Positions 49,804-58,514 are shown, counted from the stretch's first letter. The stretch: DNA of 64,000 bases from J038 sp034437535 (GCA_034437535.1 DAOTTZ010000027.1:1-64000), one strand, 5' to 3'. Numbers and translations: made by a program. The notes: generated by a model not told the origin, from the letters alone.

Positions 49804-50686
49804 TATCTTCCACAGCGTAAAGTAAAGGGGGGAGTTTCTCAAACGCATAGACCATGCGGGTGCCATGCCACGTCAATAAAGTGCCATCGACCAGATGAAT
49901 CCGGTCGTTCCGTGCCGCTGGCACATCCAACGCTTTGAAGATGGGCATATGCGTCTCATCGAATATGTAAGGTTCGCTCGGCAACAGGATAACCTCCGGT
50001 TGCGCGGCTTCTACTTCGTCCAGTGTCACACGCGGATACCGTAAATCACGGCCCTGCACACGCGGGTCATCTGCTGGCAGGGGGTCGGCCTGCCCCAGGT
50101 CTGCCTTAAGCGGAAAGCGACGTTCCCGTTCCGCGAAGACGTTCATACCGCCACACACCAGCAACAGATCATGGATGTAAGTCTCGGCATTGAAGGTCAT
50201 CAAGGGATCATGCCAGATTGGGACGAAGACACGCGGTGTCTTGCCGTCGTTGTCACGCTGGCGGCTGATGCCTGCCGTCCAATCGTATTGATATTCGATC
50301 AAGCGGATGCGTGGCACCATGCTCGTCTCATGAAAGGCATCCATGATGTCCCACAGCAGGTTGAACACATCTTGCACCGTGCGCGGGTGTGTGACCCAAA
50401 CCGTGATCCCGGCCTTTTGCAAGGCTTCGGCATCTTCGCGGCGGTTTTCTTCCTGGTTGACGAACACCAGATCGGGCTTTAACGAGCGGATCTGGTCAAG
50501 ATCCGGGTTTTTCGTCCCGCCGACGGTGGGCAACGCGGCGACCGACTCCGCCGGGTGAATGCAATAATCCGTCACACCGACCAGTCGATCACCCAGGTTG
50601 AGGTCGAACAGCGACTCGGTCAAGCTGGGTACAAGCGACACAACCCGATCAACCGGGCCACTGATAGGCAGTGAGTCGTGAGTCAT
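49793..50686 (-). CDS. BtuF-like metal/cobalamin-binding protein without signal peptide
   Basis: 297-residue protein of the helical-backbone metal receptor superfamily (periplasmic-binding type III): VDRVVSLVPSLTESLFDLNLGDRLVGVTDYCIHP, VGGTKNPDLDQIRSLKPDLVFVNQEENRREDAEAL, then EVEAAQPEVILLPSEPYIF. These are BtuF/FhuD-like landmarks. There is no signal peptide or lipobox, and the ATG at 50686 is well supported by AAGGGA, so a cytosolic location is inferred. No transporter genes adjoin it. It overlaps the sensorless histidine kinase gene, which suggests a ligand-sensing role. Signal-less relatives occur in other bacteria, mostly uncharacterised. Confidence 0.82.
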   Translation of the reverse strand: MTHDSLPISGPVDRVVSLVPSLTESLFDLNLGDRLVGVTDYCIHPAESVAALPTVGGTKNPDLDQIRSLKPDLVFVNQEENRREDAEALQKAGITVWVTHPRTVQDVFNLLWDIMDAFHETSMVPRIRLIEYQYDWTAGISRQRDNDGKTPRVFVPIWHDPLMTFNAETYIHDLLLVCGGMNVFAERERRFPLKADLGQADPLPADDPRVQGRDLRYPRVTLDEVEAAQPEVILLPSEPYIFDETHMPIFKALDVPAARNDRIHLVDGTLLTWHGTRMVYAFEKLPPLLYAVEDNDE

Positions 50687-50697
50687 CGGTTCCCTTC

Positions 50698-50724
50698 AGT
50701 TCGAACTTGGATGCGTCTATTATA
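50698..50724 (-). promoter_or_regulatory. Putative -10 element and palindrome before the BtuF-like gene
   Basis: On the minus strand a perfect TATAAT (50719-50724) lies just inside the purA-distal gap, and the 10-base palindrome AGTTCGAACT (50698-50707) sits between it and the start codon at 50686. No good -35 was found. The palindrome is a candidate operator; the regulator is unknown. Confidence 0.4.
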
Positions 50725-50729
50725 CCGTA

Positions 50730-52022
50730 TCAGCTACCGCGCACGATAAATTGATCGCGCTCCGGGCCGACGCTCATCATGGTGACCGGGACATCACATA
50801 AAGCGGCAACCCGGTCAACATAGGCCCGCGCCGCTGGCGGCAGATCTGCGACTGACCGCGCCGAAGTCACGTCAGTGTGCCAACCGGGCAAGGTCTCATA
50901 GATCGGTGTGGCTGCATCGAGATCACGCACGGTATCAGGCGGATACATGACACGCTGACCGTTAATCTCGTAGGCGACCGCAACCTTAATCTCATCGAAA
51001 CCGCTCAATACATCGAGCTTGGTCAAGACCAATTCGGTATATCCGTTGACATCACACGAATAACGGAGCATGACCGCATCCAACCAACCACACCGGCGCG
51101 GCCTGCCAGTCGTCGTCCCATATTCATCCCAGAAGTTTTCGCCGGTTCCACGCAGACGGTCGGCAACGCTTCCGTTGACCTCTGTCGGCATAGGGCCACC
51201 GCCGACTCGTGTGCTGAAGGCCTTCGCGACACCGACCACTCGCGTCACATGGCGCGGGCCGAAGCCCAACCCGGCCAATGCGCCGCCAGTCGTCGGGTTA
51301 CTGCTGGTCACATAGGGGTAACTCCCATGATCGACATCCAGCAGGGTACCCTGTGCGCCCTCACAGAGGACGGTCGCGCCTTGCTTCAACCGCTGGTTGA
51401 GATACTCCGTCGTGTCGATCAAATAGGGGCGCAAGCGGGCGGCGGCATCGGCATACTCTGCCGCGACCTCTGCCGCGTTGATCGGTTGTGCGCCCATGTC
51501 AATCAAAGTCTCATTGGCCCGCTGGATGGCCTGCTGTACGGTTTCCGCAAATTGTTCCAGGTCAGCCATCTCCCCGGCGCGGACGCCCCGCCGGCCCGTT
51601 TTATCCAGGTAGGCCGGGCCGATGCCGCGCAATGTGGTGCCGATGGCACCGTCACCGCGTGCTTTCTCTTTGGCTGTATCCAGCGCGATGTGTGCCGGGG
51701 TGATGATGTGGGCTTTGGTGCTGATCTTCAAGCGAGAGGGCGAGACATCGACGCCCATTTTCTCTAAGGTCGCCAGCTCGTTGAGAAGACTCAACGGGTT
51801 AATCACCATGCCGTTGCCCAACACATTCACGGCGTCGGTATGCAATACCCCGGAGGGAACCAGGTGCAATTTGAAAACATCGTTGTTAACGTAAACAGTA
51901 TGCCCGGCGTTATCGCCACCACTAAACCGCGCCACAACATCCGCCGACGCCGCCAGGACATCGACCGCCCGGCCCTTGCCTTCATCGCCCCATTGCGCCC
52001 CTATAATGATCGTTGCTGGCAT
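50730..52022 (-). CDS. purA: Adenylosuccinate synthetase
   Basis: Joins IMP and aspartate using GTP, first step to AMP. 430 residues starting ATIIIGAQWGDEGKGRAVDVL (P-loop), then DNAGHTVYV, GTTLRGIGPAYLDKTGRRG, CEGAQGTLLDVDHGSYPYVTSSN, and TTTGRPRRCGWLDAVML. It is full length with all usual motifs. ATG at 52022 follows GGAG. The downstream BtuF-like gene has its own -10-like element right after the purA stop. Confidence 0.97.
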   Translation of the reverse strand: MPATIIIGAQWGDEGKGRAVDVLAASADVVARFSGGDNAGHTVYVNNDVFKLHLVPSGVLHTDAVNVLGNGMVINPLSLLNELATLEKMGVDVSPSRLKISTKAHIITPAHIALDTAKEKARGDGAIGTTLRGIGPAYLDKTGRRGVRAGEMADLEQFAETVQQAIQRANETLIDMGAQPINAAEVAAEYADAAARLRPYLIDTTEYLNQRLKQGATVLCEGAQGTLLDVDHGSYPYVTSSNPTTGGALAGLGFGPRHVTRVVGVAKAFSTRVGGGPMPTEVNGSVADRLRGTGENFWDEYGTTTGRPRRCGWLDAVMLRYSCDVNGYTELVLTKLDVLSGFDEIKVAVAYEINGQRVMYPPDTVRDLDAATPIYETLPGWHTDVTSARSVADLPPAARAYVDRVAALCDVPVTMMSVGPERDQFIVRGS

Positions 52023-52089
52023 TCATCGCTCCACTTTGATTGTTCGTACAAAATCCACAGGGTAGTTTAACGACAAGCGGCGGAGATTG

Positions 52090-52734
52090 CTAGCCACCGC
52101 GCCCTAACGCGATTGTGACTTCCCCCGCGCCCCAGGTCTCCACCTGTCCTTCCGGGCCGAGGGCCAAAGCCGAGCCGACATCCAGGCCGACCGCGATCCG
52201 GGCAGTCCCGGTCGCCAGCACATCACGGGCAATGTCCGATTCGCTGATGCTGGTCACATTCGATGCGATATACGCGCCGCGCACCCAATCCAACGCCTCA
52301 AAGCCCAGGCCGTCAGGATCAACGGCGAGGCGGCCCAGCAAGCCGCCAGCACGACCCTCTAAGAATACAATCGCCCCGGCCCGGTAAGCGTCACGGATCG
52401 CATCCAGCGCGGCCCCTTTAAGCATCGAAAGCAGGTCACGCTCGTTGATCTCAGTCGGGATGACGATCAGGGCCACATCGCGCAGTTGCTCGCGGATGGT
52501 GTCATCGTCTTCACGCAGAATATCCACCAGGTACCCCGCCGGGGCACCTAACTCGCCCATGTCATCCATGATAGCTTCCGCCGCATCTGGCCCGGTGCCG
52601 ATGTATGCGACGTCGCCGTCGGGCCGCATCCGGCTGAGAACCCGCGCCCGAACCTCACTCAGCGCGTCATTGCCGCCGGAAATCACCAGCCAACCCGCGC
52701 CATTTTCCCACAGTAAAACCTGTCCTTCGACCAT
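52090..52734 (-). CDS. S51/cyanophycinase-like protein, probable loss of nucleophile
   Basis: 214 residues from the ATG at 52734; a TTG nine codons upstream lies at the terminator and is rejected. The N-terminus GWLVISGGN-x-ALSEVRARVL and the strand VALIVIPTEINERDLL resemble class I glutamine-amidotransferase-like folds of the S51 family (dipeptidase E, cyanophycinase). At the expected nucleophile turn (G-x-S-A-G) this protein has EGRAGG with Arg128, so no catalytic Ser or Cys is visible. The family call is tentative. It sits between purA and the M20 pair on the same strand. Confidence 0.5.
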   Translation of the reverse strand: MVEGQVLLWENGAGWLVISGGNDALSEVRARVLSRMRPDGDVAYIGTGPDAAEAIMDDMGELGAPAGYLVDILREDDDTIREQLRDVALIVIPTEINERDLLSMLKGAALDAIRDAYRAGAIVFLEGRAGGLLGRLAVDPDGLGFEALDWVRGAYIASNVTSISESDIARDVLATGTARIAVGLDVGSALALGPEGQVETWGAGEVTIALGRGG

Positions 52735-52759
52735 GTGACTTTCTCTGCTCCCCACCAAC

Positions 52760-52783
52760 AAAAAAGGCGATAATCAGATCGCC
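52760..52783 (-). terminator. Rho-independent terminator after the first M20 gene
   Basis: On the minus strand a 6-base stem GGCGAT/ATCGCC with a 6-base loop precedes six T (reading A-run 52760-52765 on the plus strand). It ends the M20/PIG-L/ricT side before the S51-like gene. Confidence 0.65.
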
Positions 52784-52819
52784 CTCTTTCACTTGCGAAT
52801 TGTAACAGACGGTACCGCA

Positions 52820-54004
52820 TCAAGGCAAAACGTAATCTCCAATGGCGCGGCACGCCAGTTGCACACCGAGCGGCAACACATCCTCATCGAAATCAAACCG
52901 GGGGTGATGATGGCCGTAGGTCAGGCCGCGCTCGGCATTGGAAGACCCCAGGAAAAAGAAGACGCCCGGCACATCTTCCAGCACGTAAGACATATCTTCC
53001 GAGGCCATCGTCTTCTCCGCGATGACTTTATCCGCCCCCAGTGTCGCCTGGAAGATCGACCGTATACGCTTGGTCACATCCGGATCGTTCATCACCGGGA
53101 TATTGGGATGGCGGATGTGAATATCGACCTCACAGCCGACCGACTCACAGACCGAAGTCGCCACCGAGCGAATGTGTTGTTCCAGCATCTCGCTGGTGTA
53201 GGCGTTAAACGTGCGGAATGTGCCGCCCAGCTTGACGTAAGACGGAATCGCGTTAAAGGCATGACTGCTGGACTCTACCGATGTAACCGTCAGCACGACG
53301 GCCCCGGCCATCGCGTCCATCTTGCGCCCGACGATGGTATGCAATGCCGAGATCAACTGGCCGGTGCAAGAAACCGGATCAATAGCCGTATGAGGCATGG
53401 CGGCATGCCCGGCCACCCCACGCACCCGAAGATCAAAAAATGATGACCCGGCCATCATCGGCCCGGCAGACATGCTGACGGTGCCCAACGGCAACGTATT
53501 CCACAAGTGCAGGCCCAGGCTCACATCCGGGATGGGCGGATCGTCCAACACACCGTCTTTAATCATCGCCAACGCACCCCCCGCGCCCATTTCTTCCGCC
53601 GGTTGGAACATGAACTTGACGCGGCCTTGCAAGGACTCACGGTGGCGGCTCAAGACCCTGGCGACTCCGAGCGCAATCGCCACATGACCGTCGTGACCGC
53701 AGGCATGCATCTTACCGGCGACGGTCGATTTATACGGCACATCATTTTCTTCTTCAATCGGAAGCGCGTCCATATCTGCCCGCCAGAGGACGGTCGGGCC
53801 ATCTGCCGCGCCCTCTAGCACCCCGACGACGCCCGTCTGCCCGATGCCAGTCTGCACTTCCAACCCGAACTGATTGAGTTTATCCGCCACGATACCGGCG
53901 GTGCGATGCACATCAAACCCCACTTCCGGGTGGCGGTGTAGATCACGCCGCCAATCCACCAGTTCGGGTCTTAACGCTTTCGCTTCCTCAGAAAAGTCAA
54001 TCAC
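52820..54004 (-). CDS. M20-family amidohydrolase (paralogue A)
   Basis: 394 residues from a GTG at 54004 that has GAAGGA six bases upstream; an ATG at 54034 lacks such a site. M20D/amidohydrolase landmarks: RRDLHRHPEVGFD, LWRADMDALPIEE, HACGHDGH (metal-binding Cys102, His104), FMFQPAEEMGAGGA (catalytic Glu), and the closing YGHHHPRFDFDEDVLPLG. The family removes N-acyl groups from amino acids (hippurate, IAA-amino acids, N-acetyl-diaminopimelate). Closely related to the adjacent gene at 54080, with long stretches of near-identical DNA. Confidence 0.9.
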   Translation of the reverse strand: MIDFSEEAKALRPELVDWRRDLHRHPEVGFDVHRTAGIVADKLNQFGLEVQTGIGQTGVVGVLEGAADGPTVLWRADMDALPIEEENDVPYKSTVAGKMHACGHDGHVAIALGVARVLSRHRESLQGRVKFMFQPAEEMGAGGALAMIKDGVLDDPPIPDVSLGLHLWNTLPLGTVSMSAGPMMAGSSFFDLRVRGVAGHAAMPHTAIDPVSCTGQLISALHTIVGRKMDAMAGAVVLTVTSVESSSHAFNAIPSYVKLGGTFRTFNAYTSEMLEQHIRSVATSVCESVGCEVDIHIRHPNIPVMNDPDVTKRIRSIFQATLGADKVIAEKTMASEDMSYVLEDVPGVFFFLGSSNAERGLTYGHHHPRFDFDEDVLPLGVQLACRAIGDYVLP

Positions 54005-54079
54005 AATGTATCCTTCGACGTAATACGGGCGCATTACCGTTCATGATACATGCTTTTTGCTAATGCAAGCATTGATATT

Positions 54080-55249
54080 CTACAGTACATAATCACCGAT
54101 GGCCGCCGCCCCCAGTGCCACTGCCAGCGGGAGCGCGTCTTCATCGAAATCAAACCGGGCGTGATGATGCGGGTAATCTTTACCATGCTCCGCACTTGCA
54201 GAGCCAACAAAAAAATACAGGCCCGGCACATCCTGCATAAAGAGCGATACATCTTCAGAAGCCATCGTCCGCATGTCCGCGTCGATCTGCTCCGGCGGGA
54301 TCACCTGGGCAAAGGCGTCACGGGCACGGGCGGCCACCGTCGCATCATTGACGACCGGCACCGAAGCATGCCGCACCGTCACCTGCACCCGACAACGCAT
54401 GGCCTGGCCCATCGACTCGCAGATCTCATGGATGCGTTCGGTCGCCAGATCACGGGCGGCTACGCTATAAGTGCGGAGCGTCCCGGCCAGGGTCGCTTGC
54501 TCCGGGATGATGTTGTGCGCGTCGCTACCCGTCACCCGTGTGATCGATAACACCGCTGTCTCATCCGGGTCGATATTGCGGCTGACAATCGTCTGCAAAG
54601 CCACGACAATATGCGCGGCGCATACCACCGGGTCCTGGCTATCAGCGGGCATGGCGGCATGGCCGCCCTTACCGGTGATCGTCACGTCGATGAAGGACGA
54701 GCCGGCCATCATCGGCCCGGCCACCACCCCCACCTGGCCTACTGGGGCGTTGTTCCACAGGTGCAGGCCCAGGCTCACATCCGGGCGCGGAGACTCCAGC
54801 ACTCCGTCAGCGATCATGGCCGCCGCCCCGCTGACGATTTCCTCCGCCGGTTGGAAGACAAACTTGACACGGCCTTTCAGGTGGTCTTTCTGCTGGCAGA
54901 GCAGACGAGCGATCCCCAGCGCAATCGCCACATGGCCGTCATGGCCGCAGGCGTGCATCTTACCGGCGACGGTCGATTGATACGGCACATCATTTTCTTC
55001 CTGGATGGGTAGCGCGTCCATATCCGCCCGCCAGAGGATGGTGGGGCCATCTGCCGCACCTTCCAGCACACCGACGACGCCCGTCTGCCCGATGCCCGGC
55101 TGGACTTCTAACCCCAGCCGGCTGAGTTCCTCCGCCACGATGCCAGCGGTTCGGGTTTCTTCAAAGGCCAGTTCCGGGTGGCGATGCAGATCTCGCCGCC
55201 GCTCGACCAATGCCGGACGGAGTTTGTCCGCTTCTGCTTTATAATCCAT
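54080..55249 (-). CDS. M20-family amidohydrolase (paralogue B)
   Basis: 389 residues: RRDLHRHPELAFEETRTAG, LWRADMDALPIQEEND, HACGHDGH (Cys101, His103), VFQPAEEIVSGAAAM, and YPHHHARFDFDEDALPLA. It is the upstream member of a tandem pair on the minus strand, 75 bases before the GTG of paralogue A. Both are full length with intact metal sites, so both may be active with different acyl substrates. Similar proteins act in indole-acetyl or N-acetyl-L,L-diaminopimelate deacylation; no lysine-pathway partner is beside it, though aspartate kinase is nearby at 57075. Confidence 0.9.
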   Translation of the reverse strand: MDYKAEADKLRPALVERRRDLHRHPELAFEETRTAGIVAEELSRLGLEVQPGIGQTGVVGVLEGAADGPTILWRADMDALPIQEENDVPYQSTVAGKMHACGHDGHVAIALGIARLLCQQKDHLKGRVKFVFQPAEEIVSGAAAMIADGVLESPRPDVSLGLHLWNNAPVGQVGVVAGPMMAGSSFIDVTITGKGGHAAMPADSQDPVVCAAHIVVALQTIVSRNIDPDETAVLSITRVTGSDAHNIIPEQATLAGTLRTYSVAARDLATERIHEICESMGQAMRCRVQVTVRHASVPVVNDATVAARARDAFAQVIPPEQIDADMRTMASEDVSLFMQDVPGLYFFVGSASAEHGKDYPHHHARFDFDEDALPLAVALGAAAIGDYVL

Positions 55250-55276
55250 GCCTCTATCCGTTCGTCTGCTTGCGGT

Positions 55277-55993
55277 TTATGCCAGCGTAAACACCCGGAA
55301 CGCCTCGATGTAACGGGGTGCGTCGTCCGGGGCGCGGGTATCGCGTGAGCGATTGCGGATGTTTTCCGCCATGCGCTCCATATCGCTGATCTGGCTGACG
55401 TGTTCGCGCAGGGCGTTGATCTTGGTCTCGATGTGATGGCTGATGTCTACAAAATGAGACGCCTCTGCTGGCCCGGCCAGATACAAATACCTGACCTTGT
55501 GCGTGCCAAGACCTTCGTCGCGCTCCATTTCCAGGTAATTCAAGCGATCCCGCGCCGTCGGGAAGACCGCCGCCATCGTGGTATCCCCTACCGCCCGATG
55601 ATCCGGGTGGTTGATATACCCGCCGCCATACCAGAAGGCGGTCGGGTCGCAGGTGACGACCGTCTCCGGTTGCTTCAAACGGATCAGCCGTGTGAGTTCC
55701 CGGCGCAGGGCCAACGTATGCATCACCTCACCATCCGGGTGGCGCAAAAAGACGACATCAACCGCCCCCAACACGGACGCGGCGGCGCGTTCTTCGGCCT
55801 CACGGATTTCGATCAGCCGAGCGTGGGTCATGGCCGGATCTTCACTGCCTTTGTCGCCACTGGTGACCAGCACCAGCAAGACTTCGGCCCCTTCCGCCGC
55901 CCACCGGGCCAACGTCCCCCCGGCGAAAAATTCCGGGTCGTCGGGGTGAGCAAAAATGCCCATCACCCGACGGGGTTGTTCATCCGATGTCAT
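55277..55993 (-). CDS. PIG-L family deacetylase (LmbE-like)
   Basis: 238-residue zinc-dependent N-deacetylase of the GlcNAc type. Metal ligands are His16 and Asp19 in AHPDDPEFFAGG and the His in NHPDHRAVGD; LIRLKQPETVVTCDPTAFW is the conserved middle. Family members act on GlcNAc-inositol (mycothiol), GlcNAc-malate (bacillithiol), or natural-product sugars; which applies here is not clear. Start ATG at 55993 overlaps the ricT stop by one base (TAATG), suggesting coupling. No signal peptide, so cytosolic. Confidence 0.88.
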   Translation of the reverse strand: MTSDEQPRRVMGIFAHPDDPEFFAGGTLARWAAEGAEVLLVLVTSGDKGSEDPAMTHARLIEIREAEERAAASVLGAVDVVFLRHPDGEVMHTLALRRELTRLIRLKQPETVVTCDPTAFWYGGGYINHPDHRAVGDTTMAAVFPTARDRLNYLEMERDEGLGTHKVRYLYLAGPAEASHFVDISHHIETKINALREHVSQISDMERMAENIRNRSRDTRAPDDAPRYIEAFRVFTLA

Positions 55994-56937
55994 TAATCGT
56001 CATCCTTGTTGATGCGATCCGCATTTCGTTTGCCCGGCGGTTGACCACAATCGCATTCGCCATCGCCGTGCTTGTCGCAAGGTTGTTTGGCTTTGCGTTC
56101 CAGTGCGCGGAGTTCTTCCAGCGGGATAATGTCTTCGCGGTGGAAGGTATGGCGGCCTTCTTCCGGCACGATCACCGTGACGGTATCGGCCAACGGTTGC
56201 ACGTCGATCACCTTGCCTTCACCCAGCGGCGTGCCGACCTTCTTATTTCGCTTGGGCAATTTCTTGCGGGCCTGCACATATTGCTCATATTCATACACCA
56301 GGCAACAGCGCAAGCGGCCACACATGCCGGTGATCTCCGACGGGTTCAGGCTGATGCCCTGCACCTTCGCCATTTTGATCGAAATCGGGCTGAAGTCCGT
56401 CAGGAAGGTACTGCAACAGCGTAATTCACCGCAGGCACCATAGCCGCCCATCACCTTTGCCACATCACGCGGGCCGATCTGGCGCATCTCGACACGAGCG
56501 TCAAACTCATGTTTGAGCGCGTTCCATAATTTGCCGACGTTTACCTTTTGCTCGGCAGAATACAAAAATGTGACAACGGAGCCATCGTAATGATACTCCG
56601 CCTTGATGAACTTCACATCTTCATATTGGCCGATCTCCTGGGCCTTTTCCCGGCAGGTCACCAGGGCTTCTGGCTCTTTGGCCTGCCACTCCTGCCGGAG
56701 CATAAGATCACGCGGGGCGGCCAAACGGCTGATTGCCTTGTAATCTTTACGATCAGATTCCGCCACCCGGAAACCCATCACCTGCCCCATGTTAAAGCCG
56801 CGTGTGGTCTCTACGATGACGAACTCACCCGGTTTAAGATCCGGGTATGCGCTGTAATCGAAATGATATAACTTGCCAACTTCAGAAAATCGAATGCCAG
56901 CGACCATGCGTTGGCGTTCTGCTTCCATGTTTGTCAT
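55993..56937 (-). CDS. ricT: PSP1/RicT (YaaT) family protein
   Basis: 314 residues from an ATG at 56937 with AGGGG upstream; 38 codons further upstream are rejected. The PSP1 domain (about 15-245) has VGKLYHFDYSAYPDLKPGEFVIVET, GQIGPRDVAKVMGGYGACGELRCCSTFL and MCGRLRCCLVYE. The cysteines in these segments match those that bind an iron-sulfur cluster in the B. subtilis RicAFT complex, which affects RNase Y-dependent processing and phosphorelay. RicA and RicF homologues are not in the window. A Cys/His-rich tail (CDKHGDGECDCGQ) ends the protein. Divergent from the aspartate kinase gene. Confidence 0.92.
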   Translation of the reverse strand: MTNMEAERQRMVAGIRFSEVGKLYHFDYSAYPDLKPGEFVIVETTRGFNMGQVMGFRVAESDRKDYKAISRLAAPRDLMLRQEWQAKEPEALVTCREKAQEIGQYEDVKFIKAEYHYDGSVVTFLYSAEQKVNVGKLWNALKHEFDARVEMRQIGPRDVAKVMGGYGACGELRCCSTFLTDFSPISIKMAKVQGISLNPSEITGMCGRLRCCLVYEYEQYVQARKKLPKRNKKVGTPLGEGKVIDVQPLADTVTVIVPEEGRHTFHREDIIPLEELRALERKAKQPCDKHGDGECDCGQPPGKRNADRINKDDD

Positions 56938-56951
56938 AGAGAATACCCCTG

Positions 56952-56980
56952 AATATACAAGATCATCACTTATATGATAA
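56952..56980 (-). promoter_or_regulatory. Putative promoter for ricT (minus strand)
   Basis: TTATCA (56975-56980), a 17-base spacer, TATATT (56952-56957) on the minus strand, 15 bases before the ATG at 56937. The -35 is only a four-of-six match. Confidence 0.45.
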
Positions 56981-57006
56981 CACGGGTAGCCCCCCTCCCG
57001 GCAATA

Positions 57007-57035
57007 TTGACAAATAGACTCCCCGGTGCTACGCT
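57007..57035 (+). promoter_or_regulatory. Promoter for the aspartate kinase gene
   Basis: Consensus TTGACA (57007-57012), a 17-base spacer, TACGCT (57030-57035), 39 bases before the ATG at 57075. It faces away from the ricT promoter. Confidence 0.65.
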
Positions 57036-57074
57036 GACGAGGTTTGTTCACTGGCCCTCATATTAAAGTAGCCG

Positions 57075-58484
57075 ATGAGTACAATCACGATGAAATTTGG
57101 CGGCGGTTCTGTCGCCACGACAACCGCGCTTACACAAGTCGTCGGCATTATCCTACAAGCCCGCGAACGATGGGATAACCTCGTCGTGGTCGCTTCCGCC
57201 CTGGAAGGAGTCACGGACTCACTCATCGAGGCGGCCCAACTGGCCCAAATCAGCAACCAGCGGGGCTACCGGCGCATCGTCGCCACCATCCGCACCCGGC
57301 ATCTGTCGCTGGCGGAAGCCTTGCCACTCAGCATTGACAAACGAACCGCCCTCCAGGCCGATATTGACCAATTACTATTTGATATGCTGGCCCTGTGCGA
57401 AGCTCTATCGGAAAATTACGCCGACGACCACCGGGTGGACCCGGCCCAACAGGACGCGATCATCGGCACCGGGGAAAAATTGGCGGCCCGCATCATCGCC
57501 GCTCTGCTTCGAGAAAACGACCTGCGCGGGGTCGCCCTGGATACCACACAACTGATTATCACAGATGATACCTTCGGCAACGCCCTGCCAGACATGGAGG
57601 CGACCGGCCAACGCATCCGCGAGACGTTAATCCCGATGCTGGCCCGCGATATTATCCCGGTCATCACCGGCTTCATCGGTGGGACGCCCGACGGCCAGCC
57701 GACCACCCTCGGACGCGGCGGCAGTGATTATTCCGCGTCCATTTTGGCGGCCAGCACCCAGGCCGAGGAATTATGGTTGTGGGCCGATGTCGATGGACTG
57801 ATGACGGCAGACCCGCATCAACTGCCAGATGCCCGGGTGATTCCGTCGCTATCGTACAGCGAGGTCTCTGAACTGGCATACTTCGGCGCGAAGATCCTGC
57901 ACCCGCGCATGGTCAAGCCATTACGCGAAAACGGCATCCCGTTGATCGTCAAGAATGTATTCAAGCCACAACAACCCGGCACCCGCATCCACAAGAGCAC
58001 CAGTGATGAAGGCGTTTACATCAAAGCCGTCACATCGATCAGTGGCATTGCACTGCGCCAGAATGACAATCGCCCGCTACAAGACATCATCGGGCTGGTG
58101 AATGCGGTGTTTACACAGACGATCAAGACTGAGACCGAAGTCATGATTACCGCGCAATCCGCCCAGAGTACACTCCTGACGTTTGTCGTCCCGACACATG
58201 CCGGGCCAGACGCGACCCGTAACGTGGAAGCCGCCTTGCGGGCCATGTTGGATGAAAAGCTCCAGCATGATAAATGGCAGGTGCAACCAGTGGTCATCCT
58301 GACGGTGATCGCGGCGTTGATGAACCGCAATCCCGCACGGATTAGCACGATCTTTAACGCCCTGGACGATATTCCCATGCTAGGATTATCACAGGGGCCG
58401 TCGAGTTGTTCGCTCTCCCTGGTGCTGGATCCGCAACAGATTGATCTGGCATTAGAACGCTTACACCCGTTAACCGACGCCTGA
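57075..58484 (+). CDS. lysC: Aspartate kinase
   Basis: Phosphorylates aspartate at the entry to lysine, threonine, methionine and diaminopimelate synthesis. The 469-residue monofunctional enzyme has a kinase domain (about 1-290; MKFGGGSVA, GRGGSDYSAS, EELWLWADVDGLMTADP, SYSEVSELAYFGAKILHP) and two ACT-type regions (about 310-465), so feedback control is likely. The invariant KFGGTSV motif reads KFGGGSV (Gly11 for Thr). The catalytic Lys7 is present. No ribosome-binding site of strength; promoter at 57007. The GT39 gene starts 30 bases after its stop. Confidence 0.93.
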   Translation: MSTITMKFGGGSVATTTALTQVVGIILQARERWDNLVVVASALEGVTDSLIEAAQLAQISNQRGYRRIVATIRTRHLSLAEALPLSIDKRTALQADIDQLLFDMLALCEALSENYADDHRVDPAQQDAIIGTGEKLAARIIAALLRENDLRGVALDTTQLIITDDTFGNALPDMEATGQRIRETLIPMLARDIIPVITGFIGGTPDGQPTTLGRGGSDYSASILAASTQAEELWLWADVDGLMTADPHQLPDARVIPSLSYSEVSELAYFGAKILHPRMVKPLRENGIPLIVKNVFKPQQPGTRIHKSTSDEGVYIKAVTSISGIALRQNDNRPLQDIIGLVNAVFTQTIKTETEVMITAQSAQSTLLTFVVPTHAGPDATRNVEAALRAMLDEKLQHDKWQVQPVVILTVIAALMNRNPARISTIFNALDDIPMLGLSQGPSSCSLSLVLDPQQIDLALERLHPLTDA

Positions 58485-58514
58485 AGATGTGTAATTTTCA
58501 TCACGGAGATCTTG

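Noticed and set aside
50877..51767. 296-codon frame opposite purA
   Set aside because: purA is unmistakable on the other strand with all motifs; the mirror frame shows no domain.
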